A DNA stretch of 64,000 nucleotides from Streptomyces nigra (GCF_003074055.1 NZ_CP029043.1:6812501-6876500), one strand, 5' to 3'. Positions 42,329 through 51,223 are shown, numbered from the stretch's first letter. Program-made: numbers and translations. The notes: a model not told the origin generated them from the sequence alone.

Positions 42329-43118
42329 GTTCCTGAAGGAACTGCACAAGGTCAGCGGCAACCGCACCTATCTGGAGATCGGCGTCAACGACGGCCGCAG
42401 CCTGCGCCTGTCCCGCGTACCCAGCGTCGCCGTCGACCCCGCCTTCAAGGTCGTCACCGAACTCCGCTGCGACGTCCACCTCGTCCGGGCCACCAGCGAC
42501 GACTTCTTCGCCCGCCCCGACCCGCTGATCCACCTCAAGGGCGGCCGGCACCCGCTGCGCAACCTCCGCCGCGGCCGTCACCCGCTCGGACATTGGCGCC
42601 GCCCCGTGATCGACCTGGCGTTCATCGACGGCATGCACCTGTTCGAGTACGCGCTGCGGGACTTCATGAACATCGAGCGGTACGCCGACTGGACGAGCGT
42701 GATCGTCTTCGACGACATGCTGCCGCGCACCACCGACGAGGCGGCCCGCGACCGGCACACGGACGCCTGGACCGGCGACGTCTTCAAACTCGCCGACATC
42801 CTGGCCCGGCACCGCCCCGACCTGCTCGCCGTCCCCGTCGACACCCGGCCCACCGGCCAGCTCGTCGTCCTCGGCGCCGACCCCCGCAGCACCGTGCTGC
42901 GCGACCGGTACGACGAGATCGTCGCCGAGTACGACGTCCCCGACCCCCAGAAGGTCCCCGAGACCGTCCTCGACCGCACCGGCGCGGTGGCCCCGCGAAC
43001 CCTGCTCGACGCGGGCTTCTGGGGCCCATTGATTCGCGCCCGGCGCCTGGGCCTGCCGCGCACCCGGGGCTGGGAGCCCCTGCGCGCGGCGGTGGAACGG
43101 GCGGTCGCCCCCCGGTAG
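42315..43118 (+). CDS. Class I SAM methyltransferase-like protein
   Basis: This 267-residue protein resembles Methyltransf_24-type Rossmann proteins. N-terminal NRTYLEIGVNDGRSL is a glycine-motif-I-like loop. Then DLAFIDGMHLFEYALRDFMNIERYADWTSVIVFDDML resembles the motif IV and post-I core of this family. It may methylate a sugar or lipid intermediate. GTG 42315 is preceded by GAGGAG and overlaps rmlD by 14 bases, so it is the last gene of the rmlA-rmlB-rmlD operon. Its role could be modifying a rhamnose-containing polymer, but no experimental homolog comes to mind. Confidence 0.7.
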   Translation: MKRHEFLKELHKVSGNRTYLEIGVNDGRSLRLSRVPSVAVDPAFKVVTELRCDVHLVRATSDDFFARPDPLIHLKGGRHPLRNLRRGRHPLGHWRRPVIDLAFIDGMHLFEYALRDFMNIERYADWTSVIVFDDMLPRTTDEAARDRHTDAWTGDVFKLADILARHRPDLLAVPVDTRPTGQLVVLGADPRSTVLRDRYDEIVAEYDVPDPQKVPETVLDRTGAVAPRTLLDAGFWGPLIRARRLGLPRTRGWEPLRAAVERAVAPR

Positions 43119-43152
43119 CCCCCCGGTGGCCCTTCGGTGCCCTGAGGCGCCC

Positions 43153-43758
43153 TCAGCCCGGCTCCCCACCCCGCGCCCGCGCGTACCGCTCCCGGCACGC
43201 CTGGTACGACGGCAGGAGCCCCGCCTCCTGGGCCTCGGCCAGCGAGGGGGCCCGCGCGTCCTTCGGGGAGAGGACCGGCGTGAGCCCGTCCGGCCAGGTG
43301 ATGCCGAGCGCCGGGTCGAGGGCGTCGACGGTGTGCTCGCGGCGCGGGTCGTACCCGGTCGAGCACAGGTAGACCACGGTGGCGTCGTCGGTGAGCGCCA
43401 TGAAGGCGTGCCCGAGCCCCTCGGCGAGGAACACCGCACGCCGGCCGCCGTCGTCCAGACGCACCGCCTCCCACTGCCCGAACGTGGGGGAGCCGACGCG
43501 GATGTCGGCCACCACGTCGAGGACGGCGCCGCGCACACACGTCACGTACTTGGCCTGTCCGGGCGGCACGTCCGCGTAGTGCAGGCCGCGCAGCACGCCC
43601 CGCCGGGAGACCGAGCAGTTCGCCTGCGCCAGGGCCAGGTCGTGACCGGTGGCCTCGCGGAACTCCTCACCCCGGTACCACTCGTGGAACGTGCCCCGGT
43701 CGTCCTCGAACACCTGGGGTTCGAGGACCCACGCGCCGTCGATCCCGAGGGGCCGCAT
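43153..43758 (-). CDS. rmlC: dTDP-4-dehydrorhamnose 3,5-epimerase (RmlC)
   Basis: This 201-residue cupin-fold epimerase acts between RmlB and RmlD. Conserved pieces are GIDGAWVLEPQVFEDDRGTFHEWY at the start, QANCSVSRRGVLRGLHYA with the catalytic His of GLHY, GRRAVFLAEGLGHAFMALTDDATVVYLCS, and the closing LDPALGITWPDG. It faces the rmlABD operon and shares its transcript with the glycosyltransferase just upstream (three-base gap). The C-terminal extension after ~residue 175 is a little longer than in enterobacteria. Confidence 0.95.
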   Translation of the reverse strand: MRPLGIDGAWVLEPQVFEDDRGTFHEWYRGEEFREATGHDLALAQANCSVSRRGVLRGLHYADVPPGQAKYVTCVRGAVLDVVADIRVGSPTFGQWEAVRLDDGGRRAVFLAEGLGHAFMALTDDATVVYLCSTGYDPRREHTVDALDPALGITWPDGLTPVLSPKDARAPSLAEAQEAGLLPSYQACRERYARARGGEPG

Positions 43759-43761
43759 CCG

Positions 43762-45684
43762 TCACCCCCTCCGGGCCCGGACCCGGGCACGCAGCCGGGC
43801 CGCCGTCCGCCCCAGCGTCGTCGCGCGCAGTCGCCGCCGCAGCGGGCCCCGGCCGGGCGCCCGGACCACGCGGGCACCCCCGGCCCGCACCCGGAGGGCG
43901 ACGGGCAGCGGAAGGAATCGCGCCCCCGGTACACCGAGCGCGAGGCGCCACCTCCCGCCGCGCAGCCCGTCGAGCGGCACGTCCGCGACGAGGAGGGCGC
44001 CCGTGCCGTACGGGCTCAGGACGGCCGGTACGTCGCGACGGGTGCCGGACGCCTCCAGGCGCAGGTACGCCTCGACGCCGCCGCCGGGCACGTGCAGCGG
44101 GAGCCGGACGCGCAAACGGCCGTCCGTGACGTCGGCGTCGTCCGGGGTGAGCGTGCCGAGCCCGACGCGCCGGGTGGCCCGGTCGACGTCCAGGGCGAGA
44201 CACGCGTGCGGGGACGTCCAGTACGGCAGGACCGTACGACCGCCCGACAGCGCGGCCAACGGGGCGGGCCGGTCCGTGCCGGGCGCGGGGCCCAGCCGGC
44301 ACTCCTTCGTCCAGCCGCCCAGCTTGACCCGAACCACCGAGTCCCACAGCCCGGCACCGGCGAGTTCGGCCGGATCGACCGTGGCCCGCGCGCGCAGCAC
44401 CAGCCGGAACCGGTCGCCGTCGCCCGCCGGCACCCGCTCCCGGGTGACCTCCACCGGCTGGAAGTACTGGGCGCCGCCCGCGCGTTCGCGCAGCAGGAGA
44501 TCGGCGCCGGCCTGCCCGAACCGGGCCACGGTGTCCGCGCCGACCCACTCCACGGCCGCCGCAAGGTCCTCCGGCGGCCCGTCGAGCGGCGTGGGGGCCG
44601 AGCCGGGGGAGAAGGTCATCGGCGCCCCCGCGACGGTGTACTCGGCGGTGAACCCGACCTTCAGCACGCCGTCCTCCCACTCCACCCGGCCGGGGTGCGC
44701 GGTCAGGGCGACGCCGCCCTCCCAGGCGGCGAACTCCTCCACGGCGTCGTAGCGGTCGGCGGCGATCAGCGCGGCGACGATCTGCTGCGTGGGCTGCAGC
44801 CCGGCCGCGACTCCCGGCCCGAAGCGCTCCACGACGACCTCGTGCATCTGCGTGAACAGCTCCCGCCGGTGGTCGGGCGGCAGATCGAGCAGCCGGCGCC
44901 CGCGCATCCGCTCGACCATCTCCACCCGCAGCCACCGCCGGAACAGCCGGTCCCGCAGCGGACCGGGCTCGGTGTACCGCTCGACGACGTCCAGGGCCTC
45001 GCGGAGGTTCTTGAAGTAGCCGGCCGGATCGATGCGCTGGAAACCGGCGTTGGAGGAGTCGTCGCGCCGGACGTGGTAGTAGCAGACGTAGCCGCCGAGC
45101 ACCGCGACGTTGCCCGCCCGCAGATACGCCTCGGTGACGAAGACGTGGTCCTCCAGTCGCCGTCGGCCCTCCGGGAAGCGCAGACCGGTCGCGTCGAGGA
45201 ACGCCCGGCGGAACATCTTGTGCGGGGTGAGGCTGTCGATCAGCGGGGCGTTCGCCACGGTGGCGCGCGGGCGATCGCGGCGGAACAGCTCCACCGGCAC
45301 CCCCCGGCCCCGCCCGGCCATCTTGCCGACGACCACATCGGCGTCATGGGCCGTGCCGTAGGCGTACATCCGCTCCAGGGCCTCGTCGCCCAGATGGTCG
45401 TCGTTGTCCACGAACATCACGTAGGTGCCGCGCGCGGCGGCGATCCCGACGTTGCGCGGCCTGCCCGACCAGCCGGAGTTCTGCTGGTGGAACACCCTCA
45501 CCCGGGGGTCCGCGGCGGCCAGTTCCTCCAGCCGCTCCCCGGTGCCGTCGGTGGAGCCGTCGTCGACGAAGATCACCTCGTACTCGTCCGGCGGCAGGGA
45601 CTGCCGCAGCAGGGACGCCACGCACTCCTCGATGTGCGCCCCGGGGTTGTACACGGGGACGACCACGCTCACCTTGACCGGCAT
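43762..45684 (-). CDS. Large family-2 glycosyltransferase
   Basis: This 640-residue protein has an N-terminal GT-A fold of GT2: VSVVVPVYNPGAHIEECVASLL, the metal-binding DDGSTD and VDNDDHL (DxD-type), and ARGTYVMFVDNDD. After ~residue 330 follow beta-rich accessory regions, seen in TarS/TarP-type and related cell-wall glycopolymer transferases, where they aid trimer formation or substrate binding. No membrane helix is visible. It is in one operon with rmlC and faces the rmlABD genes, so transfer of rhamnose or another dTDP-sugar to a wall polymer or lipid carrier is a reasonable proposal. Confidence 0.82.
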   Translation of the reverse strand: MPVKVSVVVPVYNPGAHIEECVASLLRQSLPPDEYEVIFVDDGSTDGTGERLEELAAADPRVRVFHQQNSGWSGRPRNVGIAAARGTYVMFVDNDDHLGDEALERMYAYGTAHDADVVVGKMAGRGRGVPVELFRRDRPRATVANAPLIDSLTPHKMFRRAFLDATGLRFPEGRRRLEDHVFVTEAYLRAGNVAVLGGYVCYYHVRRDDSSNAGFQRIDPAGYFKNLREALDVVERYTEPGPLRDRLFRRWLRVEMVERMRGRRLLDLPPDHRRELFTQMHEVVVERFGPGVAAGLQPTQQIVAALIAADRYDAVEEFAAWEGGVALTAHPGRVEWEDGVLKVGFTAEYTVAGAPMTFSPGSAPTPLDGPPEDLAAAVEWVGADTVARFGQAGADLLLRERAGGAQYFQPVEVTRERVPAGDGDRFRLVLRARATVDPAELAGAGLWDSVVRVKLGGWTKECRLGPAPGTDRPAPLAALSGGRTVLPYWTSPHACLALDVDRATRRVGLGTLTPDDADVTDGRLRVRLPLHVPGGGVEAYLRLEASGTRRDVPAVLSPYGTGALLVADVPLDGLRGGRWRLALGVPGARFLPLPVALRVRAGGARVVRAPGRGPLRRRLRATTLGRTAARLRARVRARRG

Positions 45685-45833
45685 CGGCCTCCGAGCCCCC
45701 TCCCGTCGCCGGGCGTTTGCGTCAGGTTACGGCCTTCGTGGCCGGAAGCCAGCCCTGTGCACCGTATTCGTCCGGTACGGGACGACACCCGGGAGGCGCG
45801 GGGAGTCCCGGCGCGGCCCAGGGGCGCCGGTCA

Positions 45834-45997
45834 AGGGGCTGTCCCGTCATTCCCGGCGGGCGCGCGGCGCCGGCTACGGCACCTCGCCGCGTTGTCGGGT
45901 CGTCCGCATACATCCGGTATGCGGACGGCCCTCCGCCTTGCGATGCACCGCATCTGACGCCGCGCGCTGATCCACCGGGAATGACGGGACAGCCCCT
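45834..45997. mobile_element. MITE-like palindromic element B
   Basis: This is a 164-base element with perfect 23-base terminal inverted repeats (45834-45856 and 45975-45997, ends AGGGGCTGTCCC). A perfect 11-base central hairpin lies at 45901-45927 (CGTCCGCATAC and its complement). There is no open reading frame of its own. Its terminal and central motifs are related to those of element A at 23923-24139. The right end is 11 bases from the metallophosphoesterase start, so it forms that gene's upstream region. I see nothing in 45685-45833 apart from GC-rich non-coding sequence. Confidence 0.65.
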
Positions 45998-46008
45998 AGC
46001 CTGGCGGC

Positions 46009-46509
46009 GTGCGTCTGCTCCTGATGTCCGACACCCATCTGCCCAAGCGCGCCAAGGCCCTGCCCGAGCCGCTGCTCGCCGAACTCCCGCACGCCGACGT
46101 GGTGTTCCACGCCGGGGACTGGGTGGACACGGCCACGCTGGACCTGCTGGAGAGCCGCAGCGCACGGCTCGTCGCCGTGTACGGCAACAACGACGGGCCC
46201 GGGCTGCGGGCCCGCCTCCCCGAGGTCGCGCGGGCCGAACTCGGCGGGCTGCGCTTCGGCGTCGTCCACGAGACCGGCGCCGCCCAGGGCCGCGAGGCGC
46301 GGTGCGCGGCCCGCTTCCCCGACCTCGACGTCCTCGTCTTCGGGCACAGCCACATCCCCTGGGACACGACGGCCGCCACGGGGCTGCGGCTGCTCAACCC
46401 CGGTTCCCCCACCGACCGGCGCCGCCAGCCGTACTGCACGTACATGACGGCGACCGTCGACGCGGGCGCCCTCACGGACGTGGAGCTGCACCGGCTGCCG
46501 CGCCGCTGA
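46009..46509 (+). CDS. YfcE-like metallophosphoesterase
   Basis: This 166-residue calcineurin-fold phosphodiesterase is of the YfcE/MJ0936 group. Metal ligands are in LMSDTHLP, FHAGDWVD, YGNNDGP, VVHETGA and FGHSHIP. Such enzymes cleave artificial diesters or cyclic nucleotides in vitro; the natural substrate is unknown. GTG 46009 starts just 11 bases after the MITE-like element, which therefore occupies the likely promoter and leader. The gene converges with xdhC. Confidence 0.9.
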   Translation: MRLLLMSDTHLPKRAKALPEPLLAELPHADVVFHAGDWVDTATLDLLESRSARLVAVYGNNDGPGLRARLPEVARAELGGLRFGVVHETGAAQGREARCAARFPDLDVLVFGHSHIPWDTTAATGLRLLNPGSPTDRRRQPYCTYMTATVDAGALTDVELHRLPRR

Positions 46510-46518
46510 CCTCTCGCG

Positions 46519-47637
46519 TCACCCGCCGGGCGGGCCGTCCCGCCGTGGATGGACGGCCCCGTCCGTCGCGGTCAGCGGCCTCCCGCTGCCGCCCCAGCGC
46601 AGCGCGACGATCTCGGCGGCCACGGACACGGCGACCTCCTCGGGCGTACGGGCGCCCAGGTCGAGCCCGACCGGTGAGCGCAGCCGCCCCAACTCGGCCT
46701 CGCCGAGCCCCGCTTCGGCCAGCCGCCGCATCCGGTCGTCGTGCGTACGGCGGCTGCCCATCGCCCCGATGTACGCGGCCGGCCGGCGCAGCGCCACCTC
46801 CAGGAGCGGCACGTCGAACTTCGGGTCGTGGGTGAGGACGCAGATCACCGTGCGCCCGTCGGTGTCCGTACGGCCGAGGTGGCGGTGCGGCCAGTCGACG
46901 ACCACCTCCGCCTCCGCCGGGAACCGCTCCGGTGTGGCGAAGACCGGGCGGGCGTCGCACACCGTGACCCGGTAGCCGAGGAAGACACCGATCCGCGCCA
47001 CCGCCGCCGCGTAGTCGATCGCGCCGAACACCAGCATGCGCGGCGGCGGCGCGAACGAGTGCAGGAAGACGGCGACCGCGTCCTCGCGCCGCTCGCCGTG
47101 CGGCCCGTAGTGCCGCATCCCCGTGGCCCCCAGGGCGAGTTCACCGCGCGCGTCGGCGGTGACCGCCGCGTCGAGGCCGGACGCCCCCAGCGTCCCCGCG
47201 ACCCGGTCCGGCCACACCGCGAGCGAGGCTCCGCGCGGCGCGGGCCCGTCGGCCACCGTCGCCACGGTCACCGGGCGGCCCGCCGCCACCGACCCCGCCA
47301 CCTCGCCGAACACCGGATCGCTCGTGGACGTCACCGGGCGCAACAGCAGTGTGATCTCACCGCCGCAGGTCAGCCCCACCGCGAAGGCGTCCGCGTCGCT
47401 GTACCCGAAGGTCTCGAGGCGGGCCTCGCCGCTCGCCACGACCTCCTGGGCCAGCTCGAAGACCGCCCCCTCCACACAGCCGCCGGACACGCTGCCCACG
47501 ACCTCGTCCCCGGGGCCCACGGCCATCGCCGCGCCGGGGTCGCGCGGGGCGCTGCGGCTGGTGGCGACCACCGTGGCCAGCCCGAACGGCAGCCCGGCCG
47601 TGTACCAGCCCGCGGCCACCGGGAGGATCTCCCGCAT
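46519..47637 (-). CDS. XdhC/CoxI family protein
   Basis: This 372-residue protein has an N-terminal XdhC/CoxI domain (SRSAPRDPGAAMAVGPGDEVVGSVSGGCVEGAVFELAQEV; FGYSDADAFAVGLTCGGEITLLLRP) and a C-terminal Rossmann-like XdhC_C domain (LVFGAIDYAAAVARIGVFLGYRVTVCDARPVF; VCVLTHDPKFDVPLL). Family members insert sulfurated molybdenum cofactor into xanthine dehydrogenase and aldehyde oxidases. No xanthine dehydrogenase genes are in the window. ATG 47637 is sound. The reading ends a few bases from the convergent phosphoesterase gene. Confidence 0.9.
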   Translation of the reverse strand: MREILPVAAGWYTAGLPFGLATVVATSRSAPRDPGAAMAVGPGDEVVGSVSGGCVEGAVFELAQEVVASGEARLETFGYSDADAFAVGLTCGGEITLLLRPVTSTSDPVFGEVAGSVAAGRPVTVATVADGPAPRGASLAVWPDRVAGTLGASGLDAAVTADARGELALGATGMRHYGPHGERREDAVAVFLHSFAPPPRMLVFGAIDYAAAVARIGVFLGYRVTVCDARPVFATPERFPAEAEVVVDWPHRHLGRTDTDGRTVICVLTHDPKFDVPLLEVALRRPAAYIGAMGSRRTHDDRMRRLAEAGLGEAELGRLRSPVGLDLGARTPEEVAVSVAAEIVALRWGGSGRPLTATDGAVHPRRDGPPGG

Positions 47638-47798
47638 CGCCCGCTCCTCTCACCGCCGCCCCGCAGGGCACCTTTCGGCACCACCACGATCGCACCGGGT
47701 GCCGCCGCGCGCCGGTCGCAAAACCCGTTGCCGCCCGAGCGCCGTTCTGCTGCACTGATCCGGCACGAACGACCGACGGAGAGGAACCAGGAGCCATC

Positions 47799-47909
47799 AT
47801 GCGCCGAGCGTCCATGTCCCCCCAGGCAGGAACCACTCCCTCGCAAAAGGACATGACGCTTCGTGCACGTACTGAACCTCGGGATCCTCGCCCATGTCGA
47901 CGCCGGTAA
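47799..47909 (+). CDS. 36-codon upstream ORF overlapping the ribosomal protection gene
   Basis: A frame starts at ATG 47799, four bases after AGGAG, and encodes 36 residues with an Arg-rich C-terminus. It stops 44 bases inside the next gene, in another frame, after spanning that gene's ribosome site (AAAGGA, 47847-47851). Third-position GC is only moderate, so it looks like a leader peptide that a stalled ribosome could exploit rather than a normal gene. Translation is unproven. Confidence 0.35.
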   Translation: MRRASMSPQAGTTPSQKDMTLRARTEPRDPRPCRRR

Positions 47910-49854
47910 GACCAGCCTGACCGAGCGCCTCCTGCACTCCGCGGGAGTGATCGACGAACTCGGCAGCGTCGACGCCGGGAACACCCGGACCGACACCCTC
48001 GCGCTGGAGCGCCGGCGCGGCATCACCATCAAGTCGGCCGTCGTCTCCTTCGCCCTCGGCGACGCGACCGTCAATCTCATCGACACCCCCGGCCACCCGG
48101 ACTTCATCGCCGAGGTGGAGCGGGTCCTCGGGGTGCTCGACGGCGCGGTCCTGGTCGTCTCCGCCGTCGAGGGCGTCCAGCCGCAGACCCGGGTACTGAT
48201 GCGCACCCTGCGCCGGCTGCGCATCCCCACCCTGGTGTTCGTCAACAAGATCGACCGGCGCGGCGCCTGCCCCGACCGCGTGCTGCGGGCCGTACGCGAA
48301 CGGCTGACCCCGGCCGTCGTCCCGATGGGCACCGCCCACGGCCTCGGCACCCGCGCCGCCCGCTTCGTCCCCGCCGCCCCCGGCCCGGACGCGCTGGACG
48401 TGCTGGCCGAGCTGGACGACTCCCTGCTCACCGCGTACGTCGAGGACCGTGTGTCCCCGGACGACGTCCGCGCGGCCCTCGCCGACGGCACCCGGCGGGC
48501 CCTCGCCCACCCGGTGTACTGCGGCTCCGCCCACACCGGGGCCGGCGTGGACGCGCTGATCACCGGGATCAGGGACCTCCTGCCCCCGGCGGACGGCGAC
48601 CCCGGCGGGCCGCTCTCGGGCACCGTCTTCAAGGTCGAACGGGGTCCGGCGGGCGAGAAGATCGCCTACGCGCGCCTGTTCTCCGGCACCCTCCGCGTCC
48701 GCGACCGCGTCCCCTTCGGCCCGCCGGCCGGCGAGGACGGCTCCCGCGCCGAGACCCGTGTCACCGCCGTGAGCGTCTTCGACGGGGGCACCGACGCCCG
48801 GGCCGACGAGGTGCGGGCGGGCAGGATCGCCCGCCTCTGGGGACTGGCCGACGTCCGCATCGGCGACGCCCTCGGCGCACCCCCCACGACGCACGGGCAC
48901 CTGTTCGCGCCGCCCACCCTGGAGACGGTCGTCGACCCGGCCGACGGCACCGACCGCCGGGCCCTGCACCGTGCGCTCACCCGGCTGGCCGAACAGGACC
49001 CGCTCATCGGGCTGCGCCACGACGAGGTGCGGCAGGAGACCCATGTGTCCCTGTACGGCGAGGTGCAGAAGGAGGTCATCGAGGCCACGCTCGCCGAGGA
49101 GTCCGGACTGCGCGTCACGTTCCGCGAGACGACCCCGCTGTGCGTCGAACGGCCGCTGGGCGAGGGCGAGGCGGCCGCGTTCAACCAGAAGGACGGCAAC
49201 CCGTTCCTGGCCACGGTCGGCCTGCGCGTCACACCCGCCCCGCCCGGCACCGGTGTGCGTTTCGGCCTGGAGGTCGAGCTGGGTTCCATGCCGTACGCCT
49301 TCTTCAAGGCCGTCGAGGACACCGTGCGCGAGACCCTCGGACAGGGCCTGTACGGCTGGCGGATCCCCGACTGCGTGGTCACGATGACGCATTCCGGCTA
49401 CTCGCCCCGGCAGAGCCACGCCCACCAGGGCTTCGACAAGAGCATGTCCAGCACCGGGTACGACTTCCGGGGGCTGACCCCGCTCGTGCTCATGGAGGCG
49501 CTGCGCCGCGCGGGCACCCGGGTGCACGAGCCCGTGCACCGGTTCCGGCTGGAGACCCCGGCCGACACCCTGGCGGCGCTGCTGCCCGCCCTCGCCGGGC
49601 TGCGCGCGGTCCCGGCGACCACCACGACCCGCGGCACGGTCTGCGAGCTGGAGGGCACGGTGCCGGCGGCCCATGTGCACGCGCTGGAGCAGCGGCTGCC
49701 CGGCCTGACCCGCGGCGAGGCCGAGCTGGAGACCGCCTTCGACCACTACGCCCCCGCCCCGCCCGGCGCGGTGCCCCGCCGCCCGCGCACCGACCTCAAC
49801 CCCCTGAACCGCAAGGAGTACCTGCTGAACCTGACCCGCCGGGTGGGGGTGTGA
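47863..49854 (+). CDS. TetM/OtrA-type ribosomal protection GTPase
   Basis: This 663-residue translational GTPase resembles EF-G. In the TetM/TetO/OtrA class it removes tetracycline from the ribosome; some chromosomal Streptomyces members may have other roles. The GTPase domain has P-loop GILAHVDAGKTSLTERLL, switch-II DTPGHPDF and NKID, followed by domains II-V. The length equals OtrA (663 residues), and the C-terminal fingers STGYDFRGLTPLVLMEALRRAG match. Start GTG 47863 has AAAGGA 11 bases before it. An upstream ORF overlaps the start. Confidence 0.9.
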   Translation: MHVLNLGILAHVDAGKTSLTERLLHSAGVIDELGSVDAGNTRTDTLALERRRGITIKSAVVSFALGDATVNLIDTPGHPDFIAEVERVLGVLDGAVLVVSAVEGVQPQTRVLMRTLRRLRIPTLVFVNKIDRRGACPDRVLRAVRERLTPAVVPMGTAHGLGTRAARFVPAAPGPDALDVLAELDDSLLTAYVEDRVSPDDVRAALADGTRRALAHPVYCGSAHTGAGVDALITGIRDLLPPADGDPGGPLSGTVFKVERGPAGEKIAYARLFSGTLRVRDRVPFGPPAGEDGSRAETRVTAVSVFDGGTDARADEVRAGRIARLWGLADVRIGDALGAPPTTHGHLFAPPTLETVVDPADGTDRRALHRALTRLAEQDPLIGLRHDEVRQETHVSLYGEVQKEVIEATLAEESGLRVTFRETTPLCVERPLGEGEAAAFNQKDGNPFLATVGLRVTPAPPGTGVRFGLEVELGSMPYAFFKAVEDTVRETLGQGLYGWRIPDCVVTMTHSGYSPRQSHAHQGFDKSMSSTGYDFRGLTPLVLMEALRRAGTRVHEPVHRFRLETPADTLAALLPALAGLRAVPATTTTRGTVCELEGTVPAAHVHALEQRLPGLTRGEAELETAFDHYAPAPPGAVPRRPRTDLNPLNRKEYLLNLTRRVGV

Positions 49855-49886
49855 GCCCCTACCCGGGGGCGCGGTGCCGAGCGTTC

Positions 49887-49905
49887 CGGGCCGATCAGCG
49901 GCCCG
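49887..49905. terminator. Short hairpin between convergent genes
   Basis: CGGGCCG (49887-49893) and CGGCCCG (49899-49905) form a perfect 7-base stem with a 5-base loop covering the stop codon of the beta-propeller gene. It may terminate both convergent transcripts. Confidence 0.45.
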
Positions 49906-51148
49906 AGGGGCTGGTCCAGTCGGACTGGACGTGGCCCAGCCGGACCCGCTGCGGGTGGTCCCCGACGGGCACGGAGACCTGCTTCCTGCCGGTGGCGAAG
50001 TCGATGGCGGTGACCTGGTCGGTGCCGCTCTCGGAGACCACGCAGGACTTCCCGTCGCCGCTGACCGTGGCCCAGTACGGCTTGGACGCGGTGACGAGGG
50101 GGCCCTCGGTGAGCGTGGCGCGGTCGACGACGGTGGCGTAGTCGTCCATCGTGCCCGCCACGCACAGCTTGGTGCCGTCCGGGCTCATCGAGATGCCGTG
50201 GTGGCGGGAGTCGTTGACGAACGTGGTGCGGTCGTCGCTGGTCGCCGGGTTCTTCGGCAGGGTCTTCGTCCGGGTGATCCGGTCCGTGGCGAGGTCGTAC
50301 TCGAAGAAGCCGTTGAAGAACGACACCTGGAAGTACAGCTTCGACTCGTCCGGCGAGAACACGGCGGGCCGCACCGCGTCGGAGTGGTCCCGCAGGCCCA
50401 GGTCGTCCAGTTTGGGCCGCATGTCGAGGACCTTGACCTGCTTGTACGTGGTGGCGTCGACGACGGTGAGGCGCCGGTCGCCCTTCGTCCAGTCCAGCCA
50501 GGGCGCGTCGGTCTGGGTGTTCACGTCGCCGATCGCCATGTTGTAGATGTACTTGCCGTCCTTGGTGAAGATGTTCTCGTGCGGTTTGTCGCCGGTGGCG
50601 AACTTGCCGAGCTCCCGGCCCGTCTCGATGTCCAGTACGTGCACGGTGTTGGAGGTGGACGCGGAGACGGCGACCCGCTTGCCGTCGGGGGAGACGGCCA
50701 TGTGGTCGGCCCGGTAACCGGACACGGGGAAGCGCCAGTTGACGGCGCCGGTGGCGAGGTCGAGGGAGACCACGTCGGCGAAGCTGGGGCGGGAGACGAC
50801 GACGGACCTCCCGTCCGGGGTGGAGTACATGTCGTCCACGAACTGGTCGTGGCCCTCGCCGACACTGTTGCGGATCGCCATGAAGTAGATCCACTTGATC
50901 GGGTTGGCGTTGATCTCCGCCATCCGCGCGTCCTTGTCGGGGATGACATCGATGCGGCCGATCTTGGCGAAGTCGCCGGAGGACTTGATGACTTCGGCGG
51001 TGCCGTCCCAGTTGTTGCCGACGAACAGCACCTCCCGCAGGGCGGCGGCGGACGGTTCGGCGGCTGAGGCGGCGGACGCGGGAGCGGCGACCGTCAGGGC
51101 GAGGGCGGCGGCCACGGAGCACAGGTGCCTGGATCTGATGGCAGGCAT
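49895..51148 (-). CDS. Secreted YncE-like beta-propeller protein
   Basis: This 417-residue exported protein has a signal peptide to about residue 29 (APASAASA) and a beta-propeller built from recurring blades such as VSPDGKRVAVSASTSNTVHVLDIETGRELG, MSPDGTKLCVAGTMDDYATVVD and VSGDGKSCVVSESGTDQVTAIDFATG. These are YncE/YVTN-type repeats. Such proteins are binding scaffolds or enzymes of unknown function at the cell surface. I chose ATG 51148, with GAGGAAG upstream; a long upstream frame has no coding character. It is divergent from a TetR regulator and the intervening palindromes probably control it. Confidence 0.85.
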   Translation of the reverse strand: MPAIRSRHLCSVAAALALTVAAPASAASAAEPSAAALREVLFVGNNWDGTAEVIKSSGDFAKIGRIDVIPDKDARMAEINANPIKWIYFMAIRNSVGEGHDQFVDDMYSTPDGRSVVVSRPSFADVVSLDLATGAVNWRFPVSGYRADHMAVSPDGKRVAVSASTSNTVHVLDIETGRELGKFATGDKPHENIFTKDGKYIYNMAIGDVNTQTDAPWLDWTKGDRRLTVVDATTYKQVKVLDMRPKLDDLGLRDHSDAVRPAVFSPDESKLYFQVSFFNGFFEYDLATDRITRTKTLPKNPATSDDRTTFVNDSRHHGISMSPDGTKLCVAGTMDDYATVVDRATLTEGPLVTASKPYWATVSGDGKSCVVSESGTDQVTAIDFATGRKQVSVPVGDHPQRVRLGHVQSDWTSPSGR

Positions 51149-51223
51149 GACTGCTCTCTTCCTCTGAGGTGGGGCGTCATGAGTGGGGCGTGCCGGAACT
51201 GTCGTGAATCTGAACACCTTTGC

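Noticed and set aside
43142..43156. Small hairpin CTGAGG-CGC-CCTCAG at the rmlC stop
   Set aside because: A six-base stem in GC-rich DNA is too weak to call a terminator.
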